Assembly: GCA_001600355.1 (NCBI GenBank)
Contig: BCJU01000008.1
Location: forward strand, 46,870 to 110,869
DNA length: 64,000 bases
Source: Meira nashicola
Taxonomy: Eukaryota > Basidiomycota > Exobasidiomycetes > Exobasidiales > Brachybasidiaceae
Reading direction: 5' to 3'
Shown: positions 10,187 through 21,727 of the stretch, in pieces
Layout of the letters: the number at the start of each line of letters is the position of its first letter
Position numbering within the stretch: the first letter of the stretch is position 1
The notes under the pieces: model-generated
Seen by the model: the letters and a program-made list of their open reading frames with translations, nothing else
Database searches by the model: none
What the model was told of the DNA's origin: nothing
Translations under genes and position numbers: made by a program

Positions 10187-10990
10187 ATGTCGCATGGTGA
10201 TCAATCTCATTATCCCTTATCATTAGAAACATGGTCCGAAGTATCTCCAGAATGTCTGAAGGTCCTAGACGAATCCGGGGCCATGCTTCTAGTAATGCCA
10301 CTTGCATTCCTGAAAGATGGAAAAGTTTCGCAATTCGGATACGTACTCGATTGTATACGCAGAAATTTTGAGGAGCCGGGTTCNCTNCTTTTCCAGAATG
10401 NCNTAGTGGGAGAAGACGACCCGNTACNAGAAGGCCAAGCAATTTTTCTCCGCGAAGATGGACGCAAAGANCCNTGCACGCCTCTAAGAGGACCTCGCTT
10501 TAAGTTCAAGTATCGTGCAGCTGTCGAGGGCGCAGAGACCAGCACGATGAGCAATTCGAAGCGGTCAACAGCAAATCAGTCTCATTTCCGTCTTGCTCTG
10601 GTTGCGCGAGATTTTTCGTGTTTGCTTTCTGACGCTGATTACGAGAAATGCACAGCTTGCCACATTCTTCCCCAATCAAGGCCCGAATATTATGAGGAAG
10701 TTCTTGGGAATCAGGCNCGGTATCTGTTCTCTCCAGCNTACGGATTACTACTTCGAGACGACCTGCATCATTCTTTTGACAGAGGCGAGATAGCACTCCT
10801 ACCTCACCAAGGCCAATACATAGTACACATTTTCAAGTATGACAAGGATACAGCAAGCTATCACGGAAAGATCCTAGACATGAATCGATTTCGAGGTTCA
10901 GCGAAGACACGACCTAATAATGACTTGCTGCTATTTCACTACCAGCAGTGCTCCATGAAATATCTGCGCGGATTTTCCTTTGGCATGTGA
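10187..10990 (+). CDS. HNH-1: intronless HNH endonuclease-domain protein
   Basis: 267 residues from the ATG at 10187; the frame is open further upstream, but the family resemblance begins here. The N-terminal half is the family-specific domain (WSEVSPECLKVLDESG; MPLAFLKDG). The C-terminal half is an HNH_2-like fold: LVARDFSCLLSD, then CTACHILPQSRPE with the first catalytic His, then GLLLRDDLHHSFDRGE with the second His pair, then YHGKILDMNRF and QQCSMKYLRGF. It reads straight through the three sites where HNH-2 has introns (ANQ/SHFRL, RPE/YYEE, PHQ/GQYIV). Ten ambiguous bases lie inside it. The same downstream tail (R1) follows it and HNH-5. Expected activity is metal-dependent DNA cleavage; the biological role is unknown. 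Confidence 0.75.
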   Translation: MSHGDQSHYPLSLETWSEVSPECLKVLDESGAMLLVMPLAFLKDGKVSQFGYVLDCIRRNFEEPGXXLFQNXXVGEDDPXXEGQAIFLREDGRKXXCTPLRGPRFKFKYRAAVEGAETSTMSNSKRSTANQSHFRLALVARDFSCLLSDADYEKCTACHILPQSRPEYYEEVLGNQXRYLFSPXYGLLLRDDLHHSFDRGEIALLPHQGQYIVHIFKYDKDTASYHGKILDMNRFRGSAKTRPNNDLLLFHYQQCSMKYLRGFSFGM

Positions 10991-11065
10991 CTTTACAATT
11001 ATCTTGGCTTCTTCCACCTTATTCAGATACAATTAGCCGTCAAAGCGTAGAACACTTAATGTGGT

Positions 11066-11530
11066 GTGTTGCTTCTTGAAAGCGTATAGAACTTGCCCAA
11101 AGGTACGTCTTATAGAACCGTTTCTTATGCTACACGGGGAATTCATCCATCGAATTTACTCATAGTTTCTTTTCTCTTCCTCATTGAACGATGTGCTAAT
11201 GTTCATACCGTGATCTTGCTCTTCTCTCTCCACTGCGGTAAAGCTGAGCATGTCCACAGATGTTTGAAAAACTTTAATTTGGATCAATGCCAACGAAATG
11301 ACAGCTACAGATGACGTTGCTCACACTTGGTGACTCTGTGGGAGGACTCTTTATCGCTCACAATCAATCGTTAGGATAGATGCTCACGCGTGTCAAACTG
11401 TAAAGTAGTATCCTTTCGAGAGAAACCGAGAAAAGGCTAAGAAAGGACATGCAAGGAAACATTGTGACTTTACGCTTCTCAGATTACCTGATCGGATCTT
11501 GGAACAAAAAATGCGCCAAAAGTTCCTGTC
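11066..11530 (+). repeat. dispersed tail repeat R1, copy a
   Basis: It starts just after HNH-1 near TTGCTTCTTGAAAGCG. It matches the minus strand of 52235-53060 and the plus strand of 63160-63600: shared blocks include GCTCTTCTCTCTC, GATGCTCACGCGTGTCA and GGACATGCAAGGAAA. In copies a and b it follows an HNH C-terminus. It may be a 3' untranslated region carried along with the gene, or part of a mobile unit. Confidence 0.65.
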
Positions 11531-12980
11531 GGCTTCTAATCCATCGTTCCAGCTTTTGACCGTACCATAAGGACTGTGCGGACTTCTCAAATCATTGACG
11601 ATCTCACAAAAGCACACAACAGCACACTCGGCTTCCCTGCAAGAGAAAGAAAATTGAAACTTTCTCGACCTTGTCCGGTGTGCGGCCATGTGCTCAACAG
11701 CTAGCCAGTATATGTGTTTCGTGCGCGCAAACTCATTGAGCACATTGAGCCACGCCCTCGACCTCGAAAATTCTTAAACGATGGCAGAGATAGCTGCATT
11801 TGTCGCAATATTTCATTTTCCCGTCAAATGCTTGAGCTTTTCTCGGTGCTCTTCGCTGCTGATTGTCACCTTGTCTCGTCTCGTCGGACATGGACGGGTT
11901 TCTGCCAAAAGTGCCTGGAAGGTAGTCCGGAAGGATGTCCAGCGTAATTTGAAGAACGTAAAGATTCAAGTAGAGCCTCATTTGATCTTCTTAATTCCAA
12001 TACAGATTTTGGAGATTGTTTTCTTAACGAGAATGGGTAACGGATGAGGCTAGTGACTGAAATTTTCTTCGACGAGTTCATTAAGAATTAAAGTGACTAG
12101 TTTGCCGACGTATGCTAGAATGTAGTGTATTTTCCGCTTCTTCTGGAGCAACACCACGCCTACGACACGAGCATCACAGACCCACTGCATGAGCTATTCA
12201 CATCCTATACTTCACGTATTACCGGCCAAGATAGCGTTGATATTGCGTATGCGAGCGTGGAATAATATACGTATTTTTTTTTTATTTATGTTAAATCTGA
12301 TAGACTTCTTGAGAAACAAAGGCAAATATTAAAACGAATAGAATACAGAAACGCATGGTCGGAGAGTTTTAGCCAATCAGTAATCTTCCGCTCACCACTG
12401 ATAATGTCAGACCAGTGCCGCATTGACACACAAGTATCCGCAGACTTTTTTTAACCTGTTTTTGAGGCATGTTTCATTGTAGAACAATGATTCAGTACGT
12501 ATCACACACAATTTTATTTACCAATAATGCCTCCAATGTCTCTACCAAAAGCTTCGTACGAAGTCAAAGGTGTCCATGGAACAAGATGTCAGTAAATGAA
12601 ATATAAAACGACGAAATGGAAATGACACTAAATTCGATAATACCTGGATGGGCAATCTGCTCACACTTACTTTGAAGTTCTGCTAGTCCGCGAAACTATA
12701 CGTGGCATCCATTTGTTCATATGTAGGTTGCTCTTGTCTCGTCACTTCTTCCGCCCACTTAATGCTGAAAATATGGTTGAGTATTATATTTGCTTCATTG
12801 CCCTCAGGTGTAGACGGTGAATTTAGCTTTCTTTGCCTTTATTTAAGGCCATAGGAGAAGTACTTTGGAGAATAGCAAAGGATAATCCAACAAAGAACAA
12901 ACTGTTTCCCTTGGAGATAGCCAATCGACAGGACATGCAAGCTTCTAGCTGTCGTTCAGAACACGTAGTAGAATGCTCTG
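11531..12980. other. intergenic downstream of R1 and of HNH-2
   Basis: Overlapping short ORFs only. A 116-codon frame at 11393-11743 (minus) overlaps R1 and carries no recognisable motif. A T10 run lies near 12275. It holds the 3' flank of HNH-2; the R1 tail is not present next to HNH-2. Confidence 0.4.
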
Positions 12981-14232
12981 CTACACTTGAAGGGGGGGAA
13001 TCCAGTATCCTCGAAATCTCATCATCGAGCACTGACGATAATGAAATGAGAGCAGTCGTTGATCGGGCCTATTCCGCTTGGATGTCCGGAAGCGATCTTT
13101 CGTGAGAGTTTTGCCGTGATACTGTTTCCATTGTTCAGAGGGGCCGAAAACATGGATGATGAGGTTTTCTTCCTAGAAAGAGTTCGTGTTACTTAGGAAT
13201 CGAAACAATACGACCATTCACTTTTCTTACGCACCTGTTCGAAAAATGCCAATTCTCCGCGATCAAAAGCATGATGCACTGCGTCCTCCAGCAATAGTCC
13301 GAACCGAGCCTCGAACAAATATCCTGGATCTTCCTCCAGAGCTTCTTCATAATACTTGCCGCGAGTCGCAAGGAAATATAGAGTCAATACGGGCACTGAT
13401 CTGAAGATAGGATAGGTGGAACTCACCTCAGGACGGCTCTGTGGTAAAATGTGACTCGCAGTGCAGCTTGTATAATCAATGTCGGTTACAAGACATTGGG
13501 CGTCCCTGGCAATCAGGGCGACGCGAAAAGAAGACTAGATTAATCAGGATGTGTAAGCATATCAGTATAACACGAGTGGTCTTCTATAACTTACTTGTCT
13601 GGCACTTGACCTTCTAGAGTTGCTTACAGTGCTTGTCTCACCTCCTTCTACCGGTTCTCTCAACTTGGACTTGAAACGTGGGCCGATCCTCGCTTTGACG
13701 GAGCCTGTTGTTTCAAAATCTATGGGAGAAACATCGTAAAATTAAGATCAACCAAACACGAAAATTTTTGTAAATGCAAGTACTCACTTGGTTGCCGAAA
13801 GTAGAATACCCCTCCATGTGCTCGGGAATCCAGGTCTATGCGGTTGTTCTCAGCATCAAAAAGCTCACCTGCGGTAACATCGTAACAGTGGAAGATTTGG
13901 TGCAAGACAAATGCAAATGTATTCACACCCCCGTGTGACATGAAGTCTAGGGGGATTCGAATGAGTTCCTTTCCGGCGTAGTCCAAAACTTTGACCCTTT
14001 CACCATCCCACAATGATGTTGCTCGTATGAACGTAATTTCGCGCTCTTCCGTCATGTCGAAAATGATGTCTCGAAGTTCAAGTCCAACAATAGCGGAGTG
14101 CGGAGTTGGGGTTTGATTTGCATGCGCACTCAAAAGAAAGGGGTAAAATGCTGCTTACATCAGCTGCCAGTTTCGCGGCCGGGACAAACATATTATAGAT
14201 CTGTGCGCACATAGTTTACACTTATTTGCCAT
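12981..14232 (-). CDS. HNH-2: intact six-exon HNH endonuclease-domain protein
   Basis: I assembled this by eye. Exons on the minus strand: 14232-14159, 14128-13788, 13719-13595, 13534-13427, 13354-13235, 13172-12981. All five introns (30, 68, 60, 72, 62 nt) are GT..AG, and the total is 960 nt = 319 residues with a TAG stop. The N-terminal family domain includes KVLDYAGKELIRIPLDFM and FAFVLHQIF. The HNH part has ALIARDAQCLVTD, CTASHILPQSRPE (H208), GLLLEDAVHHAFDRGE (H243/H244), YHGKTLTKDRF and RQCSMMRFRGYW. The first exon (24 residues, with CKLCAH) rests on splice logic alone. This is the best-preserved family member here and the reference for the others. Role unknown; DNA cleavage is inferred from the fold. 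Confidence 0.8.
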
Positions 14233-15659
14233 GTCCCAGTCCACTCAGCGCGAGCTCCTCAAACGCTCATTTCGTTGCAGAGCGCCCCTAAGCGTCCGTT
14301 TAGAGCATGACGGAATATTGAATTTTGATAATTTCATGTACTAGCTTTTATCTAAGATAATAAGTTATGGTCGTCTTCAATCTATATCCATACTTCCCTC
14401 TACTCTGATAGAAGACACAAAGACATTAATAATCCAAACACATATGAGCTTGCAGGAGGATTTATTACAATGTCTTCAAAATCTTTCACGATTCATGATC
14501 TACTCTTTGATGGTTTGTCAATATATAAAAGGTTTGGGTCTAACCAGGACTTACCAAAATAAGCTACTTACATAAATTAGGGCAGGTTTTGCTTGCTTTT
14601 TATTTTTGGAATTCGAAAACTTCCACTTAGTGATTAAGTGAAGATTCAACAAAATGCTAAAAGTAGGCCGGATAAGCTACACTTATGTCTCACTTAAGAA
14701 AATGAAATAGCAAATGAGAAAAAAATGCCGCAAGGCTGCTTTATTGCAGGCTCACCACAAAATCGCTTGCACTTTTTGCTCAATTATGATGAGAAAGTAC
14801 TGAAGTAGTCTTCTTTACAAGATAGATCGATAGAGCAATGACATGATCTGGGCGATAACTCACAAATAACAAGCTTCCAAGAACTTTCGCTGCGCCTATG
14901 CGATACATGATGGCGAGTGATGAAGCCGATTGAGATCTACTTTTCGAGATACGTCGAACGATTTGCTATCCATACTTTAAGTTTTTCTCTGCTTCGAAAA
15001 GGATTTGTATCTCTGTATAAGTTTCTCGCAAGCATTGTGTTGGTAGAGACGAAGAGTACACGCTATCATCCAGTGTTACTTAATCCTTCTCATCCAACTT
15101 AGATGGTCTGCTTTTGAAGTTTTCTCTCTTCTATGCTTGATTCGTCCCCTGACCACTGCTGCTGGCATTTCTCTCCCCTTGGCGAGTCTGTAGACCGGTG
15201 ACTGATAATGAAGGACATATTTTCTACAAAAAAGAAGACTTCAGGCACGTACGGCATCAGCCGTCAGAGCGCCGACTCAAGACAGCAGAATCTCGCTGTT
15301 GATAACGTTAAAGATGAATGGACGTTCCGCGCTGGCTGTCTTCTCTGTGCATCCTCCCACTCAAGAATGGTGGTCTAATCTAAAAAAGATGGTCTTTTGT
15401 AACCACGCTCATCGAATTCATTGATATTTGGCAAAGTGCTCTTTTTCTTATTGAAGGCGAAGGTGTGAGCGTACACGCAAGACGATTTAACGTCCATCTT
15501 CCTCTTTCGCTCACTGATCTAATGGTATAAGCACTTGATTTCCGATAAGCTTTTTATTTGACGAACGAAGGAAGAACAAATTCAATGCAAACCATCTGGA
15601 GAACAGCAGCCCCTCTTGTTCAATCAGTTTCTTTCAATACCGAGGTTATTGACTAGTTA
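14233..15659. other. intergenic, 5' flank of HNH-2
   Basis: It should contain the promoter of HNH-2. One 61-codon ORF at 14917-15102 is not recognisable. I see no other feature. Confidence 0.4.
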
Positions 15660-16158
15660 ACGCCAGCCAACTGCCGGCCTTAGCAAATCAATTTTTCTCG
15701 GAATGAGGATAATTGGATGTCTCGCCGCTCGAGCAGTGGCTTTTGACTCTCGTATCAAAGCCCACATACTTAACGGTGGCTCTTTAGCCTCTCTGAAGCA
15801 TATAAGTGCTAGATTTGGTTCGCGATTAAACCGTCTTGGCAAGAATGACACTGCATACGATGAGCAGATTTACGAGTATATATTAAATAGTTCAAACGTA
15901 AAAACAAATGAGAATTGGGACGTACAGCAAGGGCTTTACACTATCGACACAGGCTGCTTTCAAAATGGCCTATTCAGACAAATATTACAATGCTTCTGCC
16001 TATTTCGATCGAATTCATATTCCTACTTGGATCGGCAATGCAACTGGAGACAATTTTTCCGAGATCAGCCCCTTTATATGTTCCAAGCCCTGCAAGAAAA
16101 GCACGAAGTCGCCCGTCACGTTGTAACTTATGGGCGGTCTTGCTGGTTATCACGATCA
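15660..16158 (+). pseudogene. alpha/beta-hydrolase relic (FrsA/DUF1100-like)
   Basis: One frame reads LSKSIFLGMRIIGCLAARA, AFDSRIKAHILNGG and WDVQQGLYTI. The family then continues in another frame (SDKYYNASAYFDRIHIPTW, IGNATGDNFSEISPF, LMGGLAGYHDQ). This order matches fungal alpha/beta hydrolases: nucleophile elbow, helix, lid, a PTW strand with a late Asp, and a late His. Three defects are visible: the elbow reads G-M-R-I-I-G, so the nucleophile Ser is replaced by Arg; there is a frameshift near 15950; and a TAA lies in frame just before LMGGLAG. A GTGAGT donor follows GYHDQ, so another exon once existed. Family assignment is by pattern memory and should be checked. Confidence 0.5.
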
Positions 16159-16239
16159 AGTGAGTACATCCTCATAATTAAATCACCAATGTGGCAACGT
16201 CTCCCGCTCTCTTACTCAATGTTTTTTTTTGTATAAAAC

Positions 16240-18427
16240 AAGTTTCATGTACAAATTATAATTATATCTCTCTGCCAGATCAGTTGAATACAGTATAGGT
16301 CTTTCAATTTCTTCCAAAAGGTAATCCCCTTTTATCGTTTTCCGACTCGCATTTCCTTCCACCCACATGCATACACATACAAACATACATATATATATAT
16401 ATATGACGCAAGGTAAGACGGCACTTTACACCAATACAAGATACTATCAAGCGACAACGACTCCAAATGTTACTGCTGCCAGTACGCTTCTGGCCGAAGT
16501 TATTTGATTTTTGATTCAAACTTGATCCATTATTGGAAATATATAGTTTGATTGATCACATGAGACCTTTGTGCGGAAAGTGTGGAAGAAGCGGTAGATG
16601 AAGAAGAAAAGAAAGCGATCGTAGATGATGACAATGATGAAGAGGAAGATTCTTCTTTATTTGAATCTTCGCCACCAATACCACCAGCTGGGGAGAATTT
16701 AACTTAGGATTCGGAATAAGAAAGCTGACATTAAATAAGATCTCTTTACACTTCTCTCGACATCGATTAACAAATTGCAGGGAAATCACACATCATTCCC
16801 GCCGAACCGTAAGGCGAGATTCGTGTAAGTCTTTTTTCAGAATAGTACGCAATCCTATGCCACAAATTGCAAACGCCGCAAACAGCCAACAAATTGCCGC
16901 TTAAAGAGTATTTGTTTCAATTCCAAAAAGAGATGAGCCTGGCCGCATTAATTGTTACAATATCAGATAGCATATGAATGTTTCTCACCCGAGTTCGAAT
17001 CTCCGGGAGAAAAACATGACACTTTTCACAGGTAGCATCTCTTCGCTTACATAAATCATTTCTACTCTCCCGCCGGCCAAGTAGTTGGCACATGTCTCTT
17101 GCTTTTACTGAAGAGACTGACAAAAGATGGGTTTGTTGCATTATAGATTGCAATGATGTGGCCATTTTGTATCATACCGGTGCTTTTATCACGCTTCCAC
17201 GACCTCTGAATACAGTTGAAAGGTTCGCGGCAAGGTAGAACGCCTTACAGTAGAGACAAATTTTCGTGACCTCGCTGCATGTAATGCTCACATCACTTAA
17301 GCTTCAACTTTGGCAGGCGCCTTGGCCATTCACTCTGATTTGTACGATTATGTCACATTGTCATCGCCTCAAAGATACTTGGGCAACTTCGCCCGAAGTA
17401 TTCAGTGCAGCAGTCACTTGTTTTTCTGCCATGTTACATTTTCCGGATTAGCACTGACGTCATGTATCGGGATATCTCCTCTTTCGCTCCCGAACAGGAG
17501 GTGAGACTATGGCGTACTTCTTTTTCAATGCTGAGCGTCGCTCAGCATTGCTGAACTAACTTGAATATGACTTATACTTTGCGTCAGTAAGTCTCACACA
17601 TATGGTGCATTTAGTGGAGCTTGAGAGTGAAACTTGTATCAAAGACACGATGTCTTATATATCTAAGCATGTGATTTTGAGCGTAAGGTCAAAGGAAAAA
17701 CTATACAACAGTAACTTTCTTTACCGCTACGCAGCCAATCTCTCACCATCAGGATGCTACGTGATAATCAATTTTCCACGAAAGCCAGTCATAGTTTCGT
17801 TGGTAATCCATTCTTCATTAACCAAGGTGCAATCTTTTTTATCTTCCAATTTCACTAATAGAGATATATTTCTCACTATTAAACACTGCCATACTGTCCG
17901 TCTACAAATTTTGTAAATAGATTTACATCTTCTATTTAAGACTCATTACAACACAACGGATCGAATTCTTCAATCCGATCTGCTTTGCTTTCATTTGAGA
18001 TTGTATGAATCAAAGTTTTGCGCTGTGATGGAGGTTTTGTACGTCTAAGTGCTCTCGCAAATTTTCTTTCTCAAGATGTGATCACCAAGTTGAATAGCTA
18101 TATTCTTTCAGTCTTCCTACTAATATTGACGACAAAGGGTAGAAGGCAGAAGAATGATACATTCAAGTGCTGAATCACATACGCGGAACTCCGCAAAACG
18201 ATAATAAGGGTACAAGCGTGATGAATCAGGAGGATTGATCTATTTTCGCGGACTGCGATGTGCAATTGCAAGCTTGATTGCTGGGTTTCGATGTTGTGGT
18301 AACTGATTATGCTAGTCGTTGGATGGATTCAGTTAGCACTTCAAAACATTAGCAGGACTTTACAACTTCTCGTGACTTTTAAACAATTAAGTCAATTGAA
18401 AATGAAAGAATCGAGTTCATAAAAACA
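16240..18427. other. long intergenic stretch with simple repeats and a palindrome
   Basis: It holds a (TA)n tract near 16388-16404, a perfect 25-base palindrome at 17526-17550, and at about 16985-17010 a GAGTTCGAATCTC block that looks like a tRNA T arm without the rest of a cloverleaf. The ORF at 17602-17916 (104 codons) is unrecognised. No gene is supported. Confidence 0.4.
17526..17550. other. perfect 25-base inverted repeat
   Basis: CAATGCTGAGCG, one central T, then CGCTCAGCATTG: twelve base pairs on a single-base centre, too tight for a hairpin loop, so it is better read as a cruciform or dimeric protein site. No coding region spans it. Confidence 0.7.
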
Positions 18428-18640
18428 AAGATGGTCAAGCGCGAATGTTCGCTGTCTTACTGGATCTCAACGAGCAGAAGTTGAAGGCCTTTTCTGCAAT
18501 TATATTCACCCATGATCATCCATCGCTATAGCACCACCGTGTTTCCGTCGTCGTAATGTTGAGCTCGGAGGAAGACTTGTATGTGGATGTGAAGCATTCG
18601 AAGCGGGTATGGATGATTGGTACGCGGAATCTATGTCGTC
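18428..18640 (+). pseudogene. decayed receiver-domain copy
   Basis: DNA similarity to the receiver at 3190-3390. AAGCGCGAAT then TTACTGGATCTCAAC here matches AAGCGCGAATT then TTACTGGATATCAAC there, and TGAGCTCGGAGGAAGA matches TGAGCTCGGAAGCAGA, followed by GAAGC..GGGTATGGATG against GAAGCAGGAATGGATG. No single frame stays open, so this is a relic of the region around the phosphoacceptor Asp and the following T/S site. It shows that the hybrid kinase gene was duplicated within the region. Confidence 0.6.
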
Positions 18641-19384
18641 AAGCTCGCCAAAGTGTGCAATGTGGTGTTCCTTCCTGTCGATATTCTTGGCTATTTCTAA
18701 TTTCTATGATGGAAAAAAATCCAACATGATGAAAGCGTGAAACGGAGAAATAGACTTGTTTTTCTGTCCCGCCTAACAGAAATCCTATGATCTGCCTACG
18801 AACGAGATAGAAAAGTTGCATAAATTCATCTTATCCTATCTCACTTGTCAGCGAGAGATCGACAATGCTTTAAAAATTCTCGAGAGAGAAAAAGATTTCT
18901 CAATAGCATGCACGTAAGGAGATCAGGCATTCAAAGTTGAATGCTTTTCGAGAAGAATGGATCACCAATGCGTTGGTTTCGCTTGAAACATTCGTGAAGC
19001 CTTCCTGTTCCGCCTGAACACTAACCCAAAGCATCGCCAGCACCTGCCGGGACGAGGACAATCATCGGATTTCCGTTTTGCCTTTAATCGGAGTTTTATC
19101 TCCGAGCAATATTTTGAAAAGCGGAAATGTACATGAGAGCAGCAATACTGGAGAGTTGGAGCAAAAATCTAAAGATAATTTCACATAGGAATATTCGATC
19201 AGTCAAATTGATCGTCAAATGCGTGATTTAGTATTAGCAAAACGATTTGCAACCGCCTTTAGTACTCATACAGACGGAGTTGTGGCTGGATCAGGGTCAG
19301 TAACAAATGATAAGCAGCCCAAACATTGTATTGCATTACTGAAACACAACTTTACAATGTTACAAGGAAAGGTAATTAAACAAG

Positions 19385-19448
19385 TTCTCTTAGCATAATG
19401 GTAGAACATGGCACTTCTAATCTTTAGACGTGAGTTTTCCCCTGCATA
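19385..19448 (+). tRNA. possible tRNA-Arg(UCU)-like relic
   Basis: CTTAGCATAATGGTAGAACATGG fits a tRNA D arm and Pol III A box, and ACTTCTAATC fits an anticodon loop with TCT. However the T arm is degraded (GAGTTTTCCCC instead of GGTTCGANTCC) and the acceptor stem does not close. It is probably a dead tRNA or a tRNA-derived fragment. Confidence 0.3.
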
Positions 19449-20580
19449 ATTAGCCTATCTTCCACGTATTTGGTCAGCTAAACATTCCCATTTCAGGAAG
19501 AGCAATCTTACCTTCGCAACTTTTTGGCCTTTGGCTCTTGATCTTGACATCATTTACATCCAACACAAGCGCAAGTGATGAACTACCTGTGACATAAAAA
19601 GTATATTTCGATGTCGAAGATGAAGGTAAAGGTGTTGAAAGAAGTGGAGTGGGACCGGGGATGAAAAATTTAAGAAACAGCAAATTTGAGACATTTGAGA
19701 CATGCCGAATCGATGAAAAAAAATTGGTAAATTCAAGAAAGATTGTGGCGAAATCTGGTGGTTTGAATTTCTTTTCTCCTGGATAAACTAGAAAAAGTTC
19801 GCAGGTGCTCTTAATGATGTCAGAAAGTGTAGAAGTACCCTTGTGAATTTTGATAGCCTAGGAGCAACATTTCAGTGTGATTCGAAACTGCCTGAAAATC
19901 TAGATTAGATTTTCATCTCTTCGGGTATATTGTTCTGGATTATCACTTCCACGCACTGATGCAGGAAAACCGTAACCCGTCATATCGCTGAGAATTGTAA
20001 AACTTAAAAGTTTTACTGTCCTGGTGTGTGCAAGGCCTCGGGGAATCGACAAATAAGCTTCTCCATTCAACAACATTGAGACCTGGTCTTTGACGAACGA
20101 GGGATGCCTTTTGAGCCTATTTGCGCTCCAATATCTTTGGTTTCGAATCAATGCAAACGTCTGGTGCTCACCTGGAATCTCACACATCAAATATGGCTAC
20201 AAGGTCATTTATTTCTGTGATGCACTGTCAATGACAGCACGTGGTAACAGAGCCAATACTAGCTACTAGTCATACTGAATAATGATCTTCCTCTACAATG
20301 CAATTTGCATGAGGGTTCAAAAGAGTGGAATGAGCAGCAAGAGATGATCAGCTTTGATCTGATTAGAGCGTTCGTGTCTTGGTCCGACACTAGAGACACA
20401 CAGTGGTATCGGCAATTCAGCTTTTTAGATCGACACTTTCCAGCCTTTTCATGCATTACAACGTTTTTAAGCTGGGTATGATGCAAGAATTGTGCCCGAC
20501 GAATGTATACCCTCCTAGATTACCTTCGTCCAATCGGAAACCGATTGAAAACATATGTCGAAGTCTTGAACAGCTGCTCT
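19449..20580. other. intergenic, 3' flank of HNH-3
   Basis: A 96-codon minus-strand frame at 19900-20190 is open but unrecognised. I see no other feature. The R1 tail is not present next to HNH-3. Confidence 0.35.
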
Positions 20581-21727
20581 TTACGATGCAGGTGTAAGAT
20601 CGGCATCGGCATCCATCCGGTGCGAAAAGCCACGGTAATGCATTTGGATACACTGACGATGATGCCATAACAAAAGTTCGGGCATTGGCCAGTACGATCT
20701 CGGAAGGTTGAAGCGTTCAGGTCCGAACACCTTGCCATGATAAAAGGAGAGAGAGGTCCCTGCTGTAGAAGACATGTATTACCCATTCATCTCCCTTGTA
20801 TAGTTAAAAAGATAGTTGGGCACAACGAAAATCAGTTGAATTCTCGCAGAGTCTCTTCAAAGACACTTACTCTGGGAAATATACTTATGTCGTATTTGTC
20901 GTAATTTCGATGTACACATTCATCAAGGAGTAAGCCCATCCATGGCTCAAATAACCATTCATCTCGATACCCAAGGATTTGAGCATAAATCTGCTCAAAA
21001 ATATGACATTTAGATTGCAGTGAGGTCAGTCAAAGTCTCTAGGTTTTATTTAAGCATACTGTACTGTTGCACTCACATCAGGTCGGCTGTACGGAACGAT
21101 ATGCGAGGCCGTGCAGTTGTCGTAGGGCGTATCTGTGATGAGACAACGCCCGTCTCGAGCAATAAGACCCAAGCGGAGTTTGTTCTGTATTCGCATGAGA
21201 AAAGAGTAAGTTCAGAATCAAAATAATCTGTGCATCTTGGATATTGCTATGTACTATGATCTCACTTTATTTGTAGTGGAGCGTTTCGAATTACTCATCG
21301 TACTGACAGATAGACTTGAGCTGTCACCTGCAGGTCTTCCTTTTTGCTTGCCAATGGGGCCTCTTTGAAGGTCAAAGGGGGTTTCAGGACTTTCTGAAAG
21401 GCATTGCAATCAGTGTTTACGATAACAAAAGATCATTCAAATACCTCATTCGTTCACCTCTCCGTTTGTAAGTGAAGATGCCCGCGGTTGGCACTGAACC
21501 AAGATTGATCGGCTCTAAAATCCGGGCTGAAAAAACAGCTCCCCGCTTCCATCGACACATGCTTTGAGACAGTAGTGAACAAACGGCCAGTTGAGGTCGC
21601 CACTTTTTCGGAGCGAGCCTATGGGCAAAGTGCAGATTCGTAACCCACTGCTTGTCTCGATTTCAAGATTTCCCTCTTCTCGCCAGAATTGCGCTGATAA
21701 TGGATAAGATTGCTTTGAAACAGCCAT
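20581..21727 (-). pseudogene. HNH-3: HNH-domain gene with frameshifts
   Basis: From the ATG at 21727: SKQSYPLSAQFW and ICTLPIGSLRKSG match the family's N-terminal domain. Later exons give LGLIARDGRCLITD and CTASHIVPYSRPD with the catalytic His, GLLLDECVHRNYDKYD, and YHGKVFGPERF ending LLLWHHRQCIQMHYRGF with a TAA stop at 20581. Introns fall where HNH-2 has them (after SRPD and before the IHVF strand). Two frame changes cannot be explained by splicing: one near 21525-21545 after ELFFQPG, one near 20740 between VIHVFYSRD and YHGK. It is most like HNH-4. Either both shifts are assembly errors or the gene is dead. Confidence 0.7.

Noticed and set aside
12823..13404. Plus-strand ORFs across 12.8-13.4 kb
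   Set aside because: They are antisense shadows of the HNH-2 exons.
16925..17015. tRNA gene suggested by GAGTTCGAATCTC
   Set aside because: A T-arm-like block is present, but no D arm, anticodon stem or acceptor stem pairs with it on either strand.
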